Assembly (NCBI GenBank): GCA_964503145.1
Contig: CAZCYV010000002.1
Span: forward strand, 496,001-560,000
From: RBG-16-57-11 sp964503145
GTDB taxonomy: Bacteria > Chloroflexota > Anaerolineae > Anaerolineales > UBA4823
Reading direction: 5' to 3'
Length of the DNA: 64,000 bases
Below the pieces are notes generated by a model. That model was not told where the DNA came from. It saw only the letters and a program-made list of their open reading frames with translations, and did no database searches. The translations under genes were made by a program, and so were the position numbers. Shown in pieces: positions 25,211 to 34,196 of this stretch; within the stretch, counting starts at the first letter, position 1; each line of letters starts with the position of its first letter.

Positions 25211-25762
25211 GTGAACGAACACAATCCCGACCTGGCGCGTATCCTGATCTCTGCAGAGGACATCCAGCGGCGAGTCAAGGAACTGGCCGATCAGATCTCG
25301 CGTGACTTCAGCGCAGTGGAGCGGCTGTATATTGTGGGCATCTTGAAAGGTGCGTTCATCTTCCTCGCCGACTTGACCCGCCAGTTGAGCATTCCCCATG
25401 TGGTCGATTTCATGGCGCTTTCCAGTTACGGCAAGACCACCGAGTCGGGCGCAGTGCGCATCTTGATGGATTTGCGCGAGCCGATCGAAGGCCAGCACGT
25501 ACTGATCGTCGAAGATATCGTCGATACCGGGCATACCTTGACCTATCTCTATCATGTTTTGCAGGGGCGCAACCCGGCCTCGCTGCACACCTGCGCCCTG
25601 GTGCGCAAGCTGCGCGATCAGGTCAATGTGCCGGTCGATTACATCGGTTTTGATATCCCTGACGTTTGGGTGGTCGGTTATGGCTTGGACTATGCCGACC
25701 GCTACCGCACGCTGCCGTTCGTTGCCGAGCTGGATCCCAAAGTGTACGCAAAGCGTCGCTGA
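25211..25762 (+). CDS. hpt: Hypoxanthine phosphoribosyltransferase
   Basis: 183-residue purine-salvage enzyme that joins hypoxanthine or guanine to PRPP. The PRPP-binding motif VLIVEDIVDTGHTLTYL (about 97-113) is unmistakable, and the flexible-loop SSY (ALSSYGKTTESG) and C-terminal VVGYGLDYADRYRTLP are typical. The GTG start has GGAGC upstream. A TACAAT at 25179-25184 is a plausible -10. A purine nucleoside phosphorylase is encoded 13 kb away in this window. Confidence 0.95.
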   Translation: MNEHNPDLARILISAEDIQRRVKELADQISRDFSAVERLYIVGILKGAFIFLADLTRQLSIPHVVDFMALSSYGKTTESGAVRILMDLREPIEGQHVLIVEDIVDTGHTLTYLYHVLQGRNPASLHTCALVRKLRDQVNVPVDYIGFDIPDVWVVGYGLDYADRYRTLPFVAELDPKVYAKRR

Positions 25763-25783
25763 AATCGTGTAAAATAAGATCTG

Positions 25784-26215
25784 ATGCAAAACAAAGACGC
25801 CCCGCGCTCCTTGCCGCGCAATCCGATCACCCATTTACGCCACCGCCGGGAGGTGTTCTGGCAGATCACTTTCCCATTTGTGGTCGTGACTCTGATTTTA
25901 TTGGTCCTGGCTTTCCTGGCCACCGGGCTCTCGCCTGAGCGCGCCAGCCGTTGGGCCGATATCTCGCTCATCTGGTTGATCGTCCCGGCGATGTTCTTCT
26001 CTCTATTGACGATGGCTTTTCTTGGAGCAGCGGTTTATCTGATCACGCAGTTGATGCGCGTCCTTCCGTTCTATTTTTACAGAGCTCACAACTGGTTCTT
26101 GTTGGTCAATCTGCGGGTCGGACGCATCGGAGACAAATTGACAGAGCCTTTCTTGCGCCTGAGCGCCTGGAAAGCCGGGGCGAGCGCCCTGATGCGTCAG
26201 GCGCAGCGCAAATAA
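25784..26215 (+). CDS. Small two-helix membrane protein
   Basis: 143-residue protein with two strongly hydrophobic helices (VVVTLILLVLAFLATGL and VPAMFFSLLTMAFLGAAVYLITQL) and Arg-rich cytoplasmic ends. No family is recognised. ATG 25784 lies 8 bases after TAAAAT (25770-25775) with no Shine-Dalgarno site, so it is probably a leaderless start. It is followed 27 bases later by another small membrane protein. Confidence 0.7.
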   Translation: MQNKDAPRSLPRNPITHLRHRREVFWQITFPFVVVTLILLVLAFLATGLSPERASRWADISLIWLIVPAMFFSLLTMAFLGAAVYLITQLMRVLPFYFYRAHNWFLLVNLRVGRIGDKLTEPFLRLSAWKAGASALMRQAQRK

Positions 26216-26242
26216 CTGGATTACCTGCTGGGAGAGACTTTC

Positions 26243-26470
26243 ATGAGTGAAATAATGCAAGAAAAAGAGACCTCCACCGGCTTGACCTTGAACTGGCAAA
26301 CCAAAGCGATGATCGTCGGCGGCGTGGTCGGCGCGGCGGTGGGCGTGACGGCTGCTTATTTGCTCGTCCAGCGCTCGAAAGATGGTCAGACGGCAAAAAT
26401 GTCGGTGGGCGAGGGGGTCAAGATCGGCGTTCTGGTGTTCAGCTTGCTGCGCAGCATCGCCAATTTGTAG
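26243..26470 (+). CDS. Small single-helix membrane protein, YtxH-like
   Basis: 75-residue protein with one glycine/alanine-rich hydrophobic helix (AMIVGGVVGAAVGVTAAYLLV), as in YtxH-like small membrane proteins, followed by a polar stretch and a second, weaker hydrophobic segment. A GGGAGAG site lies 7-8 bases before the ATG. No function can be assigned. It is probably in one transcript with the preceding gene. Confidence 0.65.
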   Translation: MSEIMQEKETSTGLTLNWQTKAMIVGGVVGAAVGVTAAYLLVQRSKDGQTAKMSVGEGVKIGVLVFSLLRSIANL

Positions 26471-26487
26471 CCGGGTAGATTGCTCCG

Positions 26488-26835
26488 ATGGAACCACTCG
26501 CTCGATTTCATTGCATACCGTGTCGCGGCGGAGAGCCGCCGTTGACCCAGGATGAGATTGCACAACTGAAACCCGGAACGCCAGACTGGGAGGTTGTGGA
26601 GAGGGAAAACATCCTGCGTCTGGAACGCGTCTTCAAGTTCAAGGACTTTGTACAGGCGCTGGAATTTACCACTCGGGTGGGCAAGATCGCAGAAGAGGAA
26701 GGGCATCATCCGGCGCTGCTCACCGAATGGGGCAAGGTGACCGTCACCTGGTGGACCCATAAGATTAAGGGGTTGCACCGCAACGACTTCATCATGGCGG
26801 CCAAGACCGACGAGGTATATCGAAACTTTGCTTGA
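26488..26835 (+). CDS. 4a-hydroxytetrahydrobiopterin dehydratase (pterin carbinolamine dehydratase)
   Basis: 115-residue PCD/DCoH-family enzyme that dehydrates pterin-4a-carbinolamine. The active-site block EEEGHHPALLTEWG, then VTVTWWTHKIKGLHRND, contains the conserved His-His pair, Trp and downstream His. N-terminal HCIPCRGGEPPLT is typical of PCD proteins. No aromatic amino acid hydroxylase is encoded in the window, so the physiological pterin reaction is unclear. A terminator follows. Confidence 0.92.
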   Translation: MEPLARFHCIPCRGGEPPLTQDEIAQLKPGTPDWEVVERENILRLERVFKFKDFVQALEFTTRVGKIAEEEGHHPALLTEWGKVTVTWWTHKIKGLHRNDFIMAAKTDEVYRNFA

Positions 26836-26860
26836 CGCGCTTACGGCGTGACACAATCGG

Positions 26861-26891
26861 GGCCCAATCGAAACCATCGGTCGGGCCTTTT
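26861..26891 (+). terminator. Terminator after the pterin dehydratase gene
   Basis: GGCCC...TCGA pairs with TCGG...GGGCC around a short loop (one internal mismatch region), followed by TTTT (26888-26891). It separates this unit from the TetR-ABC operon. Confidence 0.65.
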
Positions 26892-26899
26892 GATTCTGC

Positions 26900-26951
26900 T
26901 TGACAGCCGGATGATTTTCACATACAATATGAACGAACGTTCGTTCGTATT
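26900..26951 (+). promoter_or_regulatory. Promoter and palindromic operator of the TetR-ABC operon
   Basis: TTGACA (26900-26905) and TACAAT (26923-26928) have a 17-bp spacer. Overlapping the -10 and start is GAACGAACGTTCGTTC (26931-26946), a perfect 16-bp palindrome that extends with one mismatch to 26926-26951. This is a typical TetR operator, and the adjacent repressor is the likely ligand. Confidence 0.8.
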
Positions 26952-26963
26952 GGAGGCGGAAGA

Positions 26964-27593
26964 ATGTCCGACGAATTGCCGAGTCGAGCGGAGCGAACGC
27001 GCGCCGAGATCGTCCAAGCGGCTCATGACCTGTTCATCCAACAGGGCTATCACGGTACTTCGATGCGCCAGATCGCCAGGCGCGCAGGCATCGCTCTGGG
27101 GAGCCTGTACAACCACTTCGAGAGCAAGGAGCAGGTGTTTCGAGCAGTCTTCATCGAATATCACCCCTACCGCGAAGTTCTGCCGTTGATCGAGGACGTA
27201 CAGGGGGATGATCTGGAGCAATTCCTGCGCAGTGCGGTCCATCGTATGATCGGGGTCATGCAAAAGCGGCCTGATTTTATGAATCTGATGTTCATCGAGA
27301 TCGTGGAATTCAAAAGCGCCCATATTCAGGAACTGTTCAACTTAATCATGCCGCAAGCGTTGCAACTGATCCAAACGGTCCTTAGCTCACATCAGGCGCA
27401 ATTGCGTCCGATCCCGCCTTTCATGCTGATGCGGATATTCATCGGTTTGTTTTTCGCCTACTATCTGACCGAAATCGTTATCGCCGCGCATGCCCCGGCT
27501 GAATTTCGTCTGGGGGCCGAAGATTATTTTGTCGATCTGTTTTTGCATGGCATCCTGGCGCAGCCTGCGCCAGGCCGCTCGGAGGCGCAATGA
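26964..27593 (+). CDS. TetR/AcrR-family repressor of the efflux operon
   Basis: 209-residue TetR regulator. N-terminal helix-turn-helix: AHDLFIQQGYHGTSMRQIARRAG then GSLYNHFESKEQVF. The C-terminal ligand domain is helical and of the efflux-regulator type. GGAGG lies 7 bases before ATG 26964. It is the first gene of an operon with an ABC permease, HlyD protein and two ATPases, and its stop overlaps the permease start (ATGA). It probably binds the palindrome at 26926-26951 and releases it when the exported compound binds. Confidence 0.92.
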   Translation: MSDELPSRAERTRAEIVQAAHDLFIQQGYHGTSMRQIARRAGIALGSLYNHFESKEQVFRAVFIEYHPYREVLPLIEDVQGDDLEQFLRSAVHRMIGVMQKRPDFMNLMFIEIVEFKSAHIQELFNLIMPQALQLIQTVLSSHQAQLRPIPPFMLMRIFIGLFFAYYLTEIVIAAHAPAEFRLGAEDYFVDLFLHGILAQPAPGRSEAQ

Positions 27594-28723
27594 TCAATTC
27601 ACGCCTGACCTCCCTGATCCGCAAGGAGTTCATCCAAATCCTGCGCGATCCGCGCACCCTGGTGTTGGTGTTGATCATTCCCGTGATGCAATTGTTCCTC
27701 TTGGGATACGCAGCGACCAACGATGTGCGCAATGTACCGCTGGCCGTTTACGATCAAGACCGCGGGCCCGGAGCGCGCGAACTGTTGAACGCTTACCGGG
27801 CGGCGGATTATTTCCAGATCGCCTATGAGGTGGACTCGGAAGAAGCGCTTGGAGATCTGATCGATGCGGGAGATGCGCGCCTGGGATTGATCATCCCGCC
27901 AGATTACACCCAGAAGATAAAGACAAACGGTTCGGCGGCGGTGATGTTCGTCCTGGACGGCAGCGACCCTACTGTGGCTTCTACCGCGCTCTCGGCTGCT
28001 CAAATGATCGGGCAACAACATGCCACGCAAATCCTTACCCGAAGGCTGGAGCGAAACGCCCAGGGGAGTGTTTTTACACAACCATTGGAAGTGCACACGC
28101 GCATCTGGTACAACCCGGATTTGGTCAGCGCCTACTTCATGATCCCAGGCGTGATTGCCATGATTCTGTTTTTCTTAACCACCATTCTGACCGCAACCGC
28201 AGTGGTTCGAGAGCGCGAACGTGGCACCATCGAGCAATTGATCGTCACGCCGATTCGCCCCTGGGAGCTGGTGGTGGGGAAAATTTTGCCATACGTGATC
28301 CTGGCCTTCTTGAACATGCTAGAGGTTTTGGCGATTGGGCACTGGTGGTTTGGCGTGCCGGTGCGCGGGAATCTGCTGTTGATTCTGGGGCTTTCGGGGC
28401 TGTTCTTGCTCACCAGCCTGGGCATCGGCCTGCTGGCTTCGACCATCGCCAACACGCAACAGGAAGCGATGCTGGTGGTGTGGATGACCCTGCTGCCGGC
28501 CCTTTTCCTCTCTGGTTTCTTCTTCCCCCTGGAAGCCATGCCCAAGGTCTTGCAATGGGCGTCTTATTTCTTCCCGCTGCGCTACTATCTGGTGATTATC
28601 CGTTCCTTGCTACTCAAAGATGTCGGCATCGCGGCGCTCAGGAACGAGATCATCGCTCTGGTAATTTTTGGTCTGGGATTGATGACCCTGGCATCGCTTC
28701 GCTTCCGCAAGCGTCTGGATTAA
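27590..28723 (+). CDS. ABC-2 type exporter permease
   Basis: 377-residue membrane subunit. It begins LIRKEFIQILRDPRTLVLVLIIPVMQLFLLGYA, the typical ABC-2 first helix. A large extracytoplasmic domain (about 45-175) follows, then five helices, including TAVVRERERGTIEQLIVTPIRPWELVVGKILPY, the cytoplasmic coupling segment. This resembles YhhJ/YbhS-type permeases that work with an HlyD-like adaptor. Its start overlaps the TetR stop by 4 bases. It is the only permease in the operon. Confidence 0.9.
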   Translation: MINSRLTSLIRKEFIQILRDPRTLVLVLIIPVMQLFLLGYAATNDVRNVPLAVYDQDRGPGARELLNAYRAADYFQIAYEVDSEEALGDLIDAGDARLGLIIPPDYTQKIKTNGSAAVMFVLDGSDPTVASTALSAAQMIGQQHATQILTRRLERNAQGSVFTQPLEVHTRIWYNPDLVSAYFMIPGVIAMILFFLTTILTATAVVRERERGTIEQLIVTPIRPWELVVGKILPYVILAFLNMLEVLAIGHWWFGVPVRGNLLLILGLSGLFLLTSLGIGLLASTIANTQQEAMLVVWMTLLPALFLSGFFFPLEAMPKVLQWASYFFPLRYYLVIIRSLLLKDVGIAALRNEIIALVIFGLGLMTLASLRFRKRLD

Positions 28724-28750
28724 TCATGGACATGGATATGGAGGTGCGTC

Positions 28751-30100
28751 ATGCATCATCGTAAGCGAATCATCATTCCAATTGTGTTACTGGTCGCTCT
28801 GGGTTTGCTGGCGCTGTGGGCCTTGACCAACGGCGGCCGGGCGGCAAATCGCGACCTGGACGCCTCGGGCACGGTCGAGGCTGTCGAAGTGGTCGTTGCT
28901 CCCGAATTATCCGGCCGGGTGGTCGAGGTCGCCGTGAAGCAGGGCGACAGAGTCGCCGCCGGGGATCTGATATTGCGCCTGGATGGCAGTCTGCTTCAGG
29001 CGCAGCGCGAGCGCGCCCTGGCGGCTCTGGAAGCAGCCAGGAAGAACCTGGTGGTCTCGCAGGCAGGGTTGGATCTGGCCCAAGCGGCTTTGCGCACTGC
29101 CGAGGCCAGCCTGGATGCCGCTCAGGCCAGCGCGAATGCCGAGTTGGTCGTGGCGCAACGCGCTCTGGATGAGTTGTATCAAAATAACGACCTGGCTCTG
29201 GCAGAAGCGAATCGGGCAATCGCCGCGGCCCAACGCGCCTTGCGCGATGCCCAGTACCTTTGGGATAACTACACCCTGCCATCGAATCAACAAAACCTGA
29301 CGGCAAGCGAAGCCATCTCGATGACGCTGCAGAAGCTCGAAATCGCCCGCGCCAGGTTCGAACCGTATAAGTACGAGGACAGCGGGAATGCCACCCGCAA
29401 GGAGCTTAAAGAGGACCTCGATGAGGCCCAAAGCAATTACGACACTGCAGTGCGTCGCATGGAACTGGAGATGGGCCTACAACAGGCAAAAGCGCGTTTG
29501 GACAAAGCCCAACGCGATGCGCAAAAGCTGGCAGATGGGCCAAACCCGGATGACGTCGCTGCATTGCAGGCGCGCATCCAGGCCATTCAGGCCGGGCCCA
29601 GGCAGGCAGAGGCTAATGTCGAACAGGCCAGGGTCGCTGTGAAGCAGGCGGAAGACAGAGTCGAGCAGGCGCAAACTGCTGTAGAACAGGCCCAGGCGGA
29701 ACTGGATTGGATCGATGTGCAAATCGAAAAACTGGCGGTGTATGCCCCCAGTTCAGGGGTGGTGATCGCCCGCAACGTCGAGCCGGGCGAAGTGGTACAG
29801 GCGGGAGCGCCGCTGCTGGTCATCGGCGAACTGGATCGGCTCAAGATCACCGTTTATATTCCCGAAGACCGCTATGGGCGGATCAAGCTGGGCCAGCAAG
29901 CGCAGGTCATGGTGGATTCGTTCCCCGGTGAGACCTTCAAAGCCACGGTCACCCATATCGCCGACCGGGCGGAATTCACCCCGCGCAACGTTCAGACGGT
30001 GGAGGGGCGTAAGACCACGGTCTTCGCAATCGAGCTTTCTATAGAAGACACGAGCGGAAGGCTGAAGCCGGGCATGCCCGCCGATGTGAGTTTCGAATAG
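28751..30100 (+). CDS. HlyD-family membrane fusion/adaptor protein
   Basis: 449-residue periplasmic-adaptor-like protein. It has one N-terminal membrane helix (IIIPIVLLVALGLLALWAL), a biotinyl-lipoyl-like half (VVAPELSGRVVEVAVKQGDRVAAGD), a very long alpha-helical coiled-coil hairpin (about 75-310) rich in Ala/Gln/Glu, then the second lipoyl half (VYAPSSGVVIARNVEPGE) and a beta-barrel. In diderms such proteins bridge to outer-membrane channels. In a presumably monoderm host it may instead extend the pump to the cell wall. It lies between permease and ATPase genes. Confidence 0.9.
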   Translation: MHHRKRIIIPIVLLVALGLLALWALTNGGRAANRDLDASGTVEAVEVVVAPELSGRVVEVAVKQGDRVAAGDLILRLDGSLLQAQRERALAALEAARKNLVVSQAGLDLAQAALRTAEASLDAAQASANAELVVAQRALDELYQNNDLALAEANRAIAAAQRALRDAQYLWDNYTLPSNQQNLTASEAISMTLQKLEIARARFEPYKYEDSGNATRKELKEDLDEAQSNYDTAVRRMELEMGLQQAKARLDKAQRDAQKLADGPNPDDVAALQARIQAIQAGPRQAEANVEQARVAVKQAEDRVEQAQTAVEQAQAELDWIDVQIEKLAVYAPSSGVVIARNVEPGEVVQAGAPLLVIGELDRLKITVYIPEDRYGRIKLGQQAQVMVDSFPGETFKATVTHIADRAEFTPRNVQTVEGRKTTVFAIELSIEDTSGRLKPGMPADVSFE

Positions 30101-30102
30101 CG

Positions 30103-31056
30103 ATGACCACTCTGATCGAAGCTCGTCACCTGTATCGCGCCTTTGGGCAGGCCATCGCGGTTGAAGATGTCAGTCTGAGTGTGGGGGTGGGGGAAATCTA
30201 CGGCCTGGTCGGCCCGGATGGAGCCGGTAAGACTACCACCTTACGGTTGCTCTGCGGGGCCTATCGGCCTAGCTCCATCGCTGGAGCGCCCCCGCCGTCG
30301 ATCATCATCAACGGCTATGACCTGTTGAGCCAGACAGAACAGGCGCGCGAACAGATTGGCTACCTGCCACAGCGCTTTTCCCTCTATGAGGATCTGACGG
30401 TCATGGAGAATCTGCGCTTTTTTGCGGAGATGCGCGGGCTTTCCGATGCTGACTGGCGACCACGCTCAATGGAGATCCTGGCGTTTGTCGGTCTGGACGA
30501 ATTTGCCGATCGCCGCGCTGGCCACCTTTCCGGCGGCATGAAGCAGAAGCTGGGACTGGCGGCAGCGCTGGTTCACCGCCCCCGTGTCCTATTGCTCGAC
30601 GAGCCGACCACCGGCGTGGATCCGGTGACCCGACAGGATTTCTGGCAATTGATCATCCACCTGGTTGGGGAGGACGGCAGCAAGGGCACGGCTGTGCTGA
30701 TTACCACACCCTATATGGACGAGGCAGCCCGTTGCAGTCGAGTTGGGTTCATGATCTCGGGCAGAATCGTTCAAGAAGACACCCCAGCGGCTTTTCGGGA
30801 ACGCTTGCAAGGACGGGTTCTGGAGCTGGTCGGGCAGCCCCTGGCTTTGCTGCGCAAGCTGGCGGAAAGCGAAGATGGGGTGAGCGGCGTGCAGATGTTC
30901 GGCGACCGCTTGCACCTGCGCGTGCAAGAAGGTCAGGTCGAAACGGTGATGGAGCGGCTCTCGCAGCGCATTGTGGAGCAGGAAGGCCAGGTCAGCCGCC
31001 TGCGGTTGATTGCCCCACAGTTGGAGGATGTCTTTATGGAGATGTTGGGAGGGTAA
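30103..31056 (+). CDS. ABC exporter ATP-binding protein 1
   Basis: 317-residue ATPase with Walker A GPDGAGKTTT (about 37-46), Q-loop LPQRFSLYEDLTV, signature LSGGMKQKLGLAAAL and Walker B VLLLDEPTTGVDP. The C-terminal extension (about 220-317) is of the DrrA/YbhF type. It starts 2 bases after the HlyD stop. All catalytic motifs are intact. Confidence 0.93.
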   Translation: MTTLIEARHLYRAFGQAIAVEDVSLSVGVGEIYGLVGPDGAGKTTTLRLLCGAYRPSSIAGAPPPSIIINGYDLLSQTEQAREQIGYLPQRFSLYEDLTVMENLRFFAEMRGLSDADWRPRSMEILAFVGLDEFADRRAGHLSGGMKQKLGLAAALVHRPRVLLLDEPTTGVDPVTRQDFWQLIIHLVGEDGSKGTAVLITTPYMDEAARCSRVGFMISGRIVQEDTPAAFRERLQGRVLELVGQPLALLRKLAESEDGVSGVQMFGDRLHLRVQEGQVETVMERLSQRIVEQEGQVSRLRLIAPQLEDVFMEMLGG

Positions 31057-31058
31057 TC

Positions 31059-32015
31059 ATGAGCCAGCCCGACACCGTGATCGAGGCGCAAGGACTGACG
31101 CGCTACTTCGGCGATTTCCTGGCCGTGGACCATGTCAGCTTTCGTGTGCAGGCTGGCGAAGTCGTGGGCTATCTTGGGCCAAATGGCTCGGGCAAGACCA
31201 CCACGATCCGCATGTTGTTGGGGCTGTTGCGTCCGAGCGAAGGGAGCGCGCAGGTGCTGGGATATGACGTCAGCCGTCAGTCGGAGTTACTGCGGCAGAA
31301 GGTGGGCTATATGTCCCAGAAATTTGCCCTGTATCATGACCTGACCGTGATGGAGAATCTGGCCTTTTACGCCGGCGTTTATGGGATTCGCGACCGCGCC
31401 CGCCTGGAGGAAGTGCTCGATTTGGTCGATCTGCGCGCCGCGGCGAACCAACTGGTGAGCGAACTATCCACCGGTTGGCGGCAGCGCCTGGCGTTGGGCA
31501 CCGCCATCGTTCATCAGCCGCGGCTGCTGTTTCTGGATGAGCCGACCAGCGGCGTCGATCCACGGGCGCGGCGCGCGTTTTGGGACCTGATCTACAGCCT
31601 GGTGGAGAGCGGGGTGACCGCGCTGGTGACCACGCATTACATGGACGAAGCAGAATACTGTGGGCGAGTGGGGATCATGCGCAATGGTCGATTGCTGGCG
31701 CTGGACACGCCATCGAGCCTGAAAGCGCACGCCTTGCCCGGATTGGCCTGGGATGTGATTCTGGAGACCGTCGAGGAGGAGCCTTCGCTTTCGGACGGGG
31801 AGTCCCGGCTTTTGCAGGTGCTGAAAGCCTTGCAGCATTGTCCCTGCGTGTTGCGGGCTGGTTTGATCAGCGATCACTTACGCGCCATCACGCCATTCGA
31901 GATCGATAGCGAAGAGAAATTTCAAAGCCGCTTGCAAGAAGCGGGCATCCACGGGGTGCGCGTGGAGCAGGTGGAGCCGACTCTAGAAGATGTCTTTCTG
32001 GCTTTGGCGATTTGA
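31059..32015 (+). CDS. ABC exporter ATP-binding protein 2
   Basis: 318-residue ATPase. Walker A GPNGSGKTTTIRMLLG, Q-loop MSQKFALYHDLTV and Walker B LLFLDEPTSGVDP are intact, but the signature reads LSTGWRQRLALG instead of LSGGxxQ. It probably pairs with ATPase 1, giving a heterodimer like the two halves of YbhF or RbbA. ATG 31059 has GGGAGG 6 bases upstream and lies 2 bases after the previous stop. Confidence 0.9.
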   Translation: MSQPDTVIEAQGLTRYFGDFLAVDHVSFRVQAGEVVGYLGPNGSGKTTTIRMLLGLLRPSEGSAQVLGYDVSRQSELLRQKVGYMSQKFALYHDLTVMENLAFYAGVYGIRDRARLEEVLDLVDLRAAANQLVSELSTGWRQRLALGTAIVHQPRLLFLDEPTSGVDPRARRAFWDLIYSLVESGVTALVTTHYMDEAEYCGRVGIMRNGRLLALDTPSSLKAHALPGLAWDVILETVEEEPSLSDGESRLLQVLKALQHCPCVLRAGLISDHLRAITPFEIDSEEKFQSRLQEAGIHGVRVEQVEPTLEDVFLALAI

Positions 32016-32029
32016 GTATAATGGGAGGG

Positions 32030-33049
32030 ATGACACCTCCCGCCCCTCGCTTCTTGTTCGCCGGCCGGCTTAGCCGTGATTATATTATTTTCCCGAACCA
32101 GGAGCCTTTGATCGATATACCGGGCGGGAATGCGCTCTACGCCGCAGTAGGTCTGGCAGTTTGGGAGCCAGACCCGCCTCCGGCGATCATTGCCAGGGTG
32201 GGGGAGGATTATCCACAAGAATGGCTGGACGATTTCCGTGAGCATGGGTTGGATGTGCGCGGCGTGCGCATCTTGCCGGAGGCAATCGACCTGCGTTACT
32301 TTGTGGCATTTATCGATCGCAACACTCGCTCTCTGGATGACCCGGTTGCTCACTTCGCCAGCCTGGGCCGGCCGTTCCCAAAATCTTTGCTTGGCTATCG
32401 GCCCCCAACCGCAGTTGTGGATAGCCGCACGCGCCTGCAGCCGATCTCCCTGCGCCAAGGGGATATCCCGGCGGAATTGCTGGACGCCAATGCGGTGCAT
32501 CTTTGTCCGTTGGATTACTTGACCCACAGCTTGCTGCCCGCAGTGCTACGCCAAAAAGAATTCACCCTGGTGACGCTCGATCCCTCGCCGGGCTATATGA
32601 ACCCTACTTACTGGAACGATGTCCCGGCCCTGCTCACCGGACTGACCGCATTCCTGCCTGCAGAAGAGGAGATTCGCTCGCTCTTCCAGGGGCGCAGCAG
32701 CGATCTGTGGGAGATGGCGGAAGCGTTGGCGGCCTATGGATGTGAGTTCATCGTGATCAAGTGCGGGGAGCGTGGCCAGTTGCTGTATGATGCAACCTCG
32801 CGTCAGCGCTGGGAGGTGCCGCCCTACCCGGTGCAGGTGGTCAACCCCGTCGGCGCGGGGGATGCCTTTTGCGGCGGTTTTCTGGCCGGCTATCGTCGTA
32901 CCTATGAGCCGCTCGAAGCAGTGCTCCACGGCAACATTTCCGCATCCCTGGTGGTGGAGGGGCGTTTGCCCCTGTATGCCCTGGATGCATTGCCAGGTCT
33001 GCCCGACGCCCGTCTGGAAGCGCTGCGACAGTATGTTCGCAAGGTATAG
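32030..33049 (+). CDS. PfkB-family carbohydrate/nucleoside kinase
   Basis: 339-residue sugar kinase of the ribokinase fold. An N-terminal GGNALYAAVGLA block marks the substrate site, and the C-terminal PfkB signature VNPVGAGDAFCGGFLAGY contains the catalytic Asp. The substrate is not clear. TATAAT (32017-32022) ends 7 bases before ATG 32030, so the message should be leaderless; the in-frame TTG at 32012 lies upstream of that box. The following M20 peptidase gene begins 10 bases after the stop and is probably co-transcribed. Confidence 0.88.
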   Translation: MTPPAPRFLFAGRLSRDYIIFPNQEPLIDIPGGNALYAAVGLAVWEPDPPPAIIARVGEDYPQEWLDDFREHGLDVRGVRILPEAIDLRYFVAFIDRNTRSLDDPVAHFASLGRPFPKSLLGYRPPTAVVDSRTRLQPISLRQGDIPAELLDANAVHLCPLDYLTHSLLPAVLRQKEFTLVTLDPSPGYMNPTYWNDVPALLTGLTAFLPAEEEIRSLFQGRSSDLWEMAEALAAYGCEFIVIKCGERGQLLYDATSRQRWEVPPYPVQVVNPVGAGDAFCGGFLAGYRRTYEPLEAVLHGNISASLVVEGRLPLYALDALPGLPDARLEALRQYVRKV

Positions 33050-33058
33050 GGAGGGAGT

Positions 33059-34183
33059 ATGGATGCTGCACTCATTGCTCGTGTGCTGGATCTGGCGGTT
33101 GCAATTCAACAGATCCCAGCGCCGCCGTTTGGCGAAGCGCAGCGCGCGGCTTTCCTGCGCGAGCGCTTCCTGGTCGAAGGCCTGCAGGATGTCTCCATCG
33201 ATGACATTGGAAACGTTTATGGTCGTTTGCCGGGGCAAGGTCAGACGCGGCCGCTGGTGGTTTCGGCGCATCTGGATACAGTTTTTCCCTATGGCACCGA
33301 TCTGCAGGTGCAACGCGAGGCGGATAAGGTCTTCGGCCCGGGCATCGGCGACAATTCGTTGGGGCTGGCAGGGCTGTTTGGCTTGTTGTGGGCGCTGCGA
33401 CAGCAGAATGGTCAGGCCATGCTGCCCGGCGATCTATGGCTGGTGGGAAACGTGGGCGAAGAAGGCCTGGGCGACTTGCGGGGCATGCGCGCGGTGGTGG
33501 ATCGTTTCGGCGATAGTGTGTGCGCTTATGTCATCCTGGAGGGCATGGCGCTGGGGCAGATTTACCATCGCGGCCTGGGTGTTCAGCGCTATCGCATCAC
33601 TGCGAACACGGACGGCGGCCATTCCTGGGTGGATTATGGCAAACCGTCTGCGATTCACGAACTGTGCAACCTGACCACGCGCCTGACGGCGCTTCCGGTG
33701 CCTGCTCAGCCGCGCTCGTCGCTGAACGTGGGCGTCATTGCAGGCGGCACCAGCGTAAACACCATCGCTGCCGAGGCGCACCTGGAATTGGATTTGCGCT
33801 CCGAAAACAGCATGGCGCTGAGTCAACTGGTGCGTCAGGTGGAGGCCCTGGTCAGCGCAGCGAACCGCGCCGATGTAGTGGTGACCCTGGAGTTGATCGG
33901 CCGTCGCCCGGCGGGCAAGCTCGCCAGCTCTCATCCCCTGGTGCGGCTGGCGAAGCGCTGTCTTCAAGCGCAAGGGATACGCCCTAATCTGACGATCGGT
34001 TCTACCGACGCCAATGTGCCTCTCAGCCGCGGCTTGCCAGCGATCTGCATCGGGTTGTCCACCGGCTATGGCGCCCACACGGTTAACGAATATATCCACG
34101 TAAGCCCGCTGTTTCAGGGCCTGGCTCAGCTTCTTGCGCTCGTCGAGGGGATCTTCCAGGAGCTTTGCCAGGCAGGCGATTGA
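33059..34183 (+). CDS. M20-family metallopeptidase
   Basis: 374-residue zinc peptidase/deacylase (peptidase T/ArgE/CPG2 group). Metal ligands and catalytic residues appear in VSAHLDTVFP, GPGIGDNSLGLAG and GNVGEEGLGDLRG. A dimerisation-domain segment (LNVGVIAGGTSVNTIAAEAHLELDLRSE) and late GAHTVNEYIHV follow. GGGAGG precedes the ATG. It sits between a PfkB kinase and a membrane glycosyltransferase. The natural substrate is unknown. Confidence 0.9.
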   Translation: MDAALIARVLDLAVAIQQIPAPPFGEAQRAAFLRERFLVEGLQDVSIDDIGNVYGRLPGQGQTRPLVVSAHLDTVFPYGTDLQVQREADKVFGPGIGDNSLGLAGLFGLLWALRQQNGQAMLPGDLWLVGNVGEEGLGDLRGMRAVVDRFGDSVCAYVILEGMALGQIYHRGLGVQRYRITANTDGGHSWVDYGKPSAIHELCNLTTRLTALPVPAQPRSSLNVGVIAGGTSVNTIAAEAHLELDLRSENSMALSQLVRQVEALVSAANRADVVVTLELIGRRPAGKLASSHPLVRLAKRCLQAQGIRPNLTIGSTDANVPLSRGLPAICIGLSTGYGAHTVNEYIHVSPLFQGLAQLLALVEGIFQELCQAGD

Positions 34184-34196
34184 CCCAAGCCGCGGG

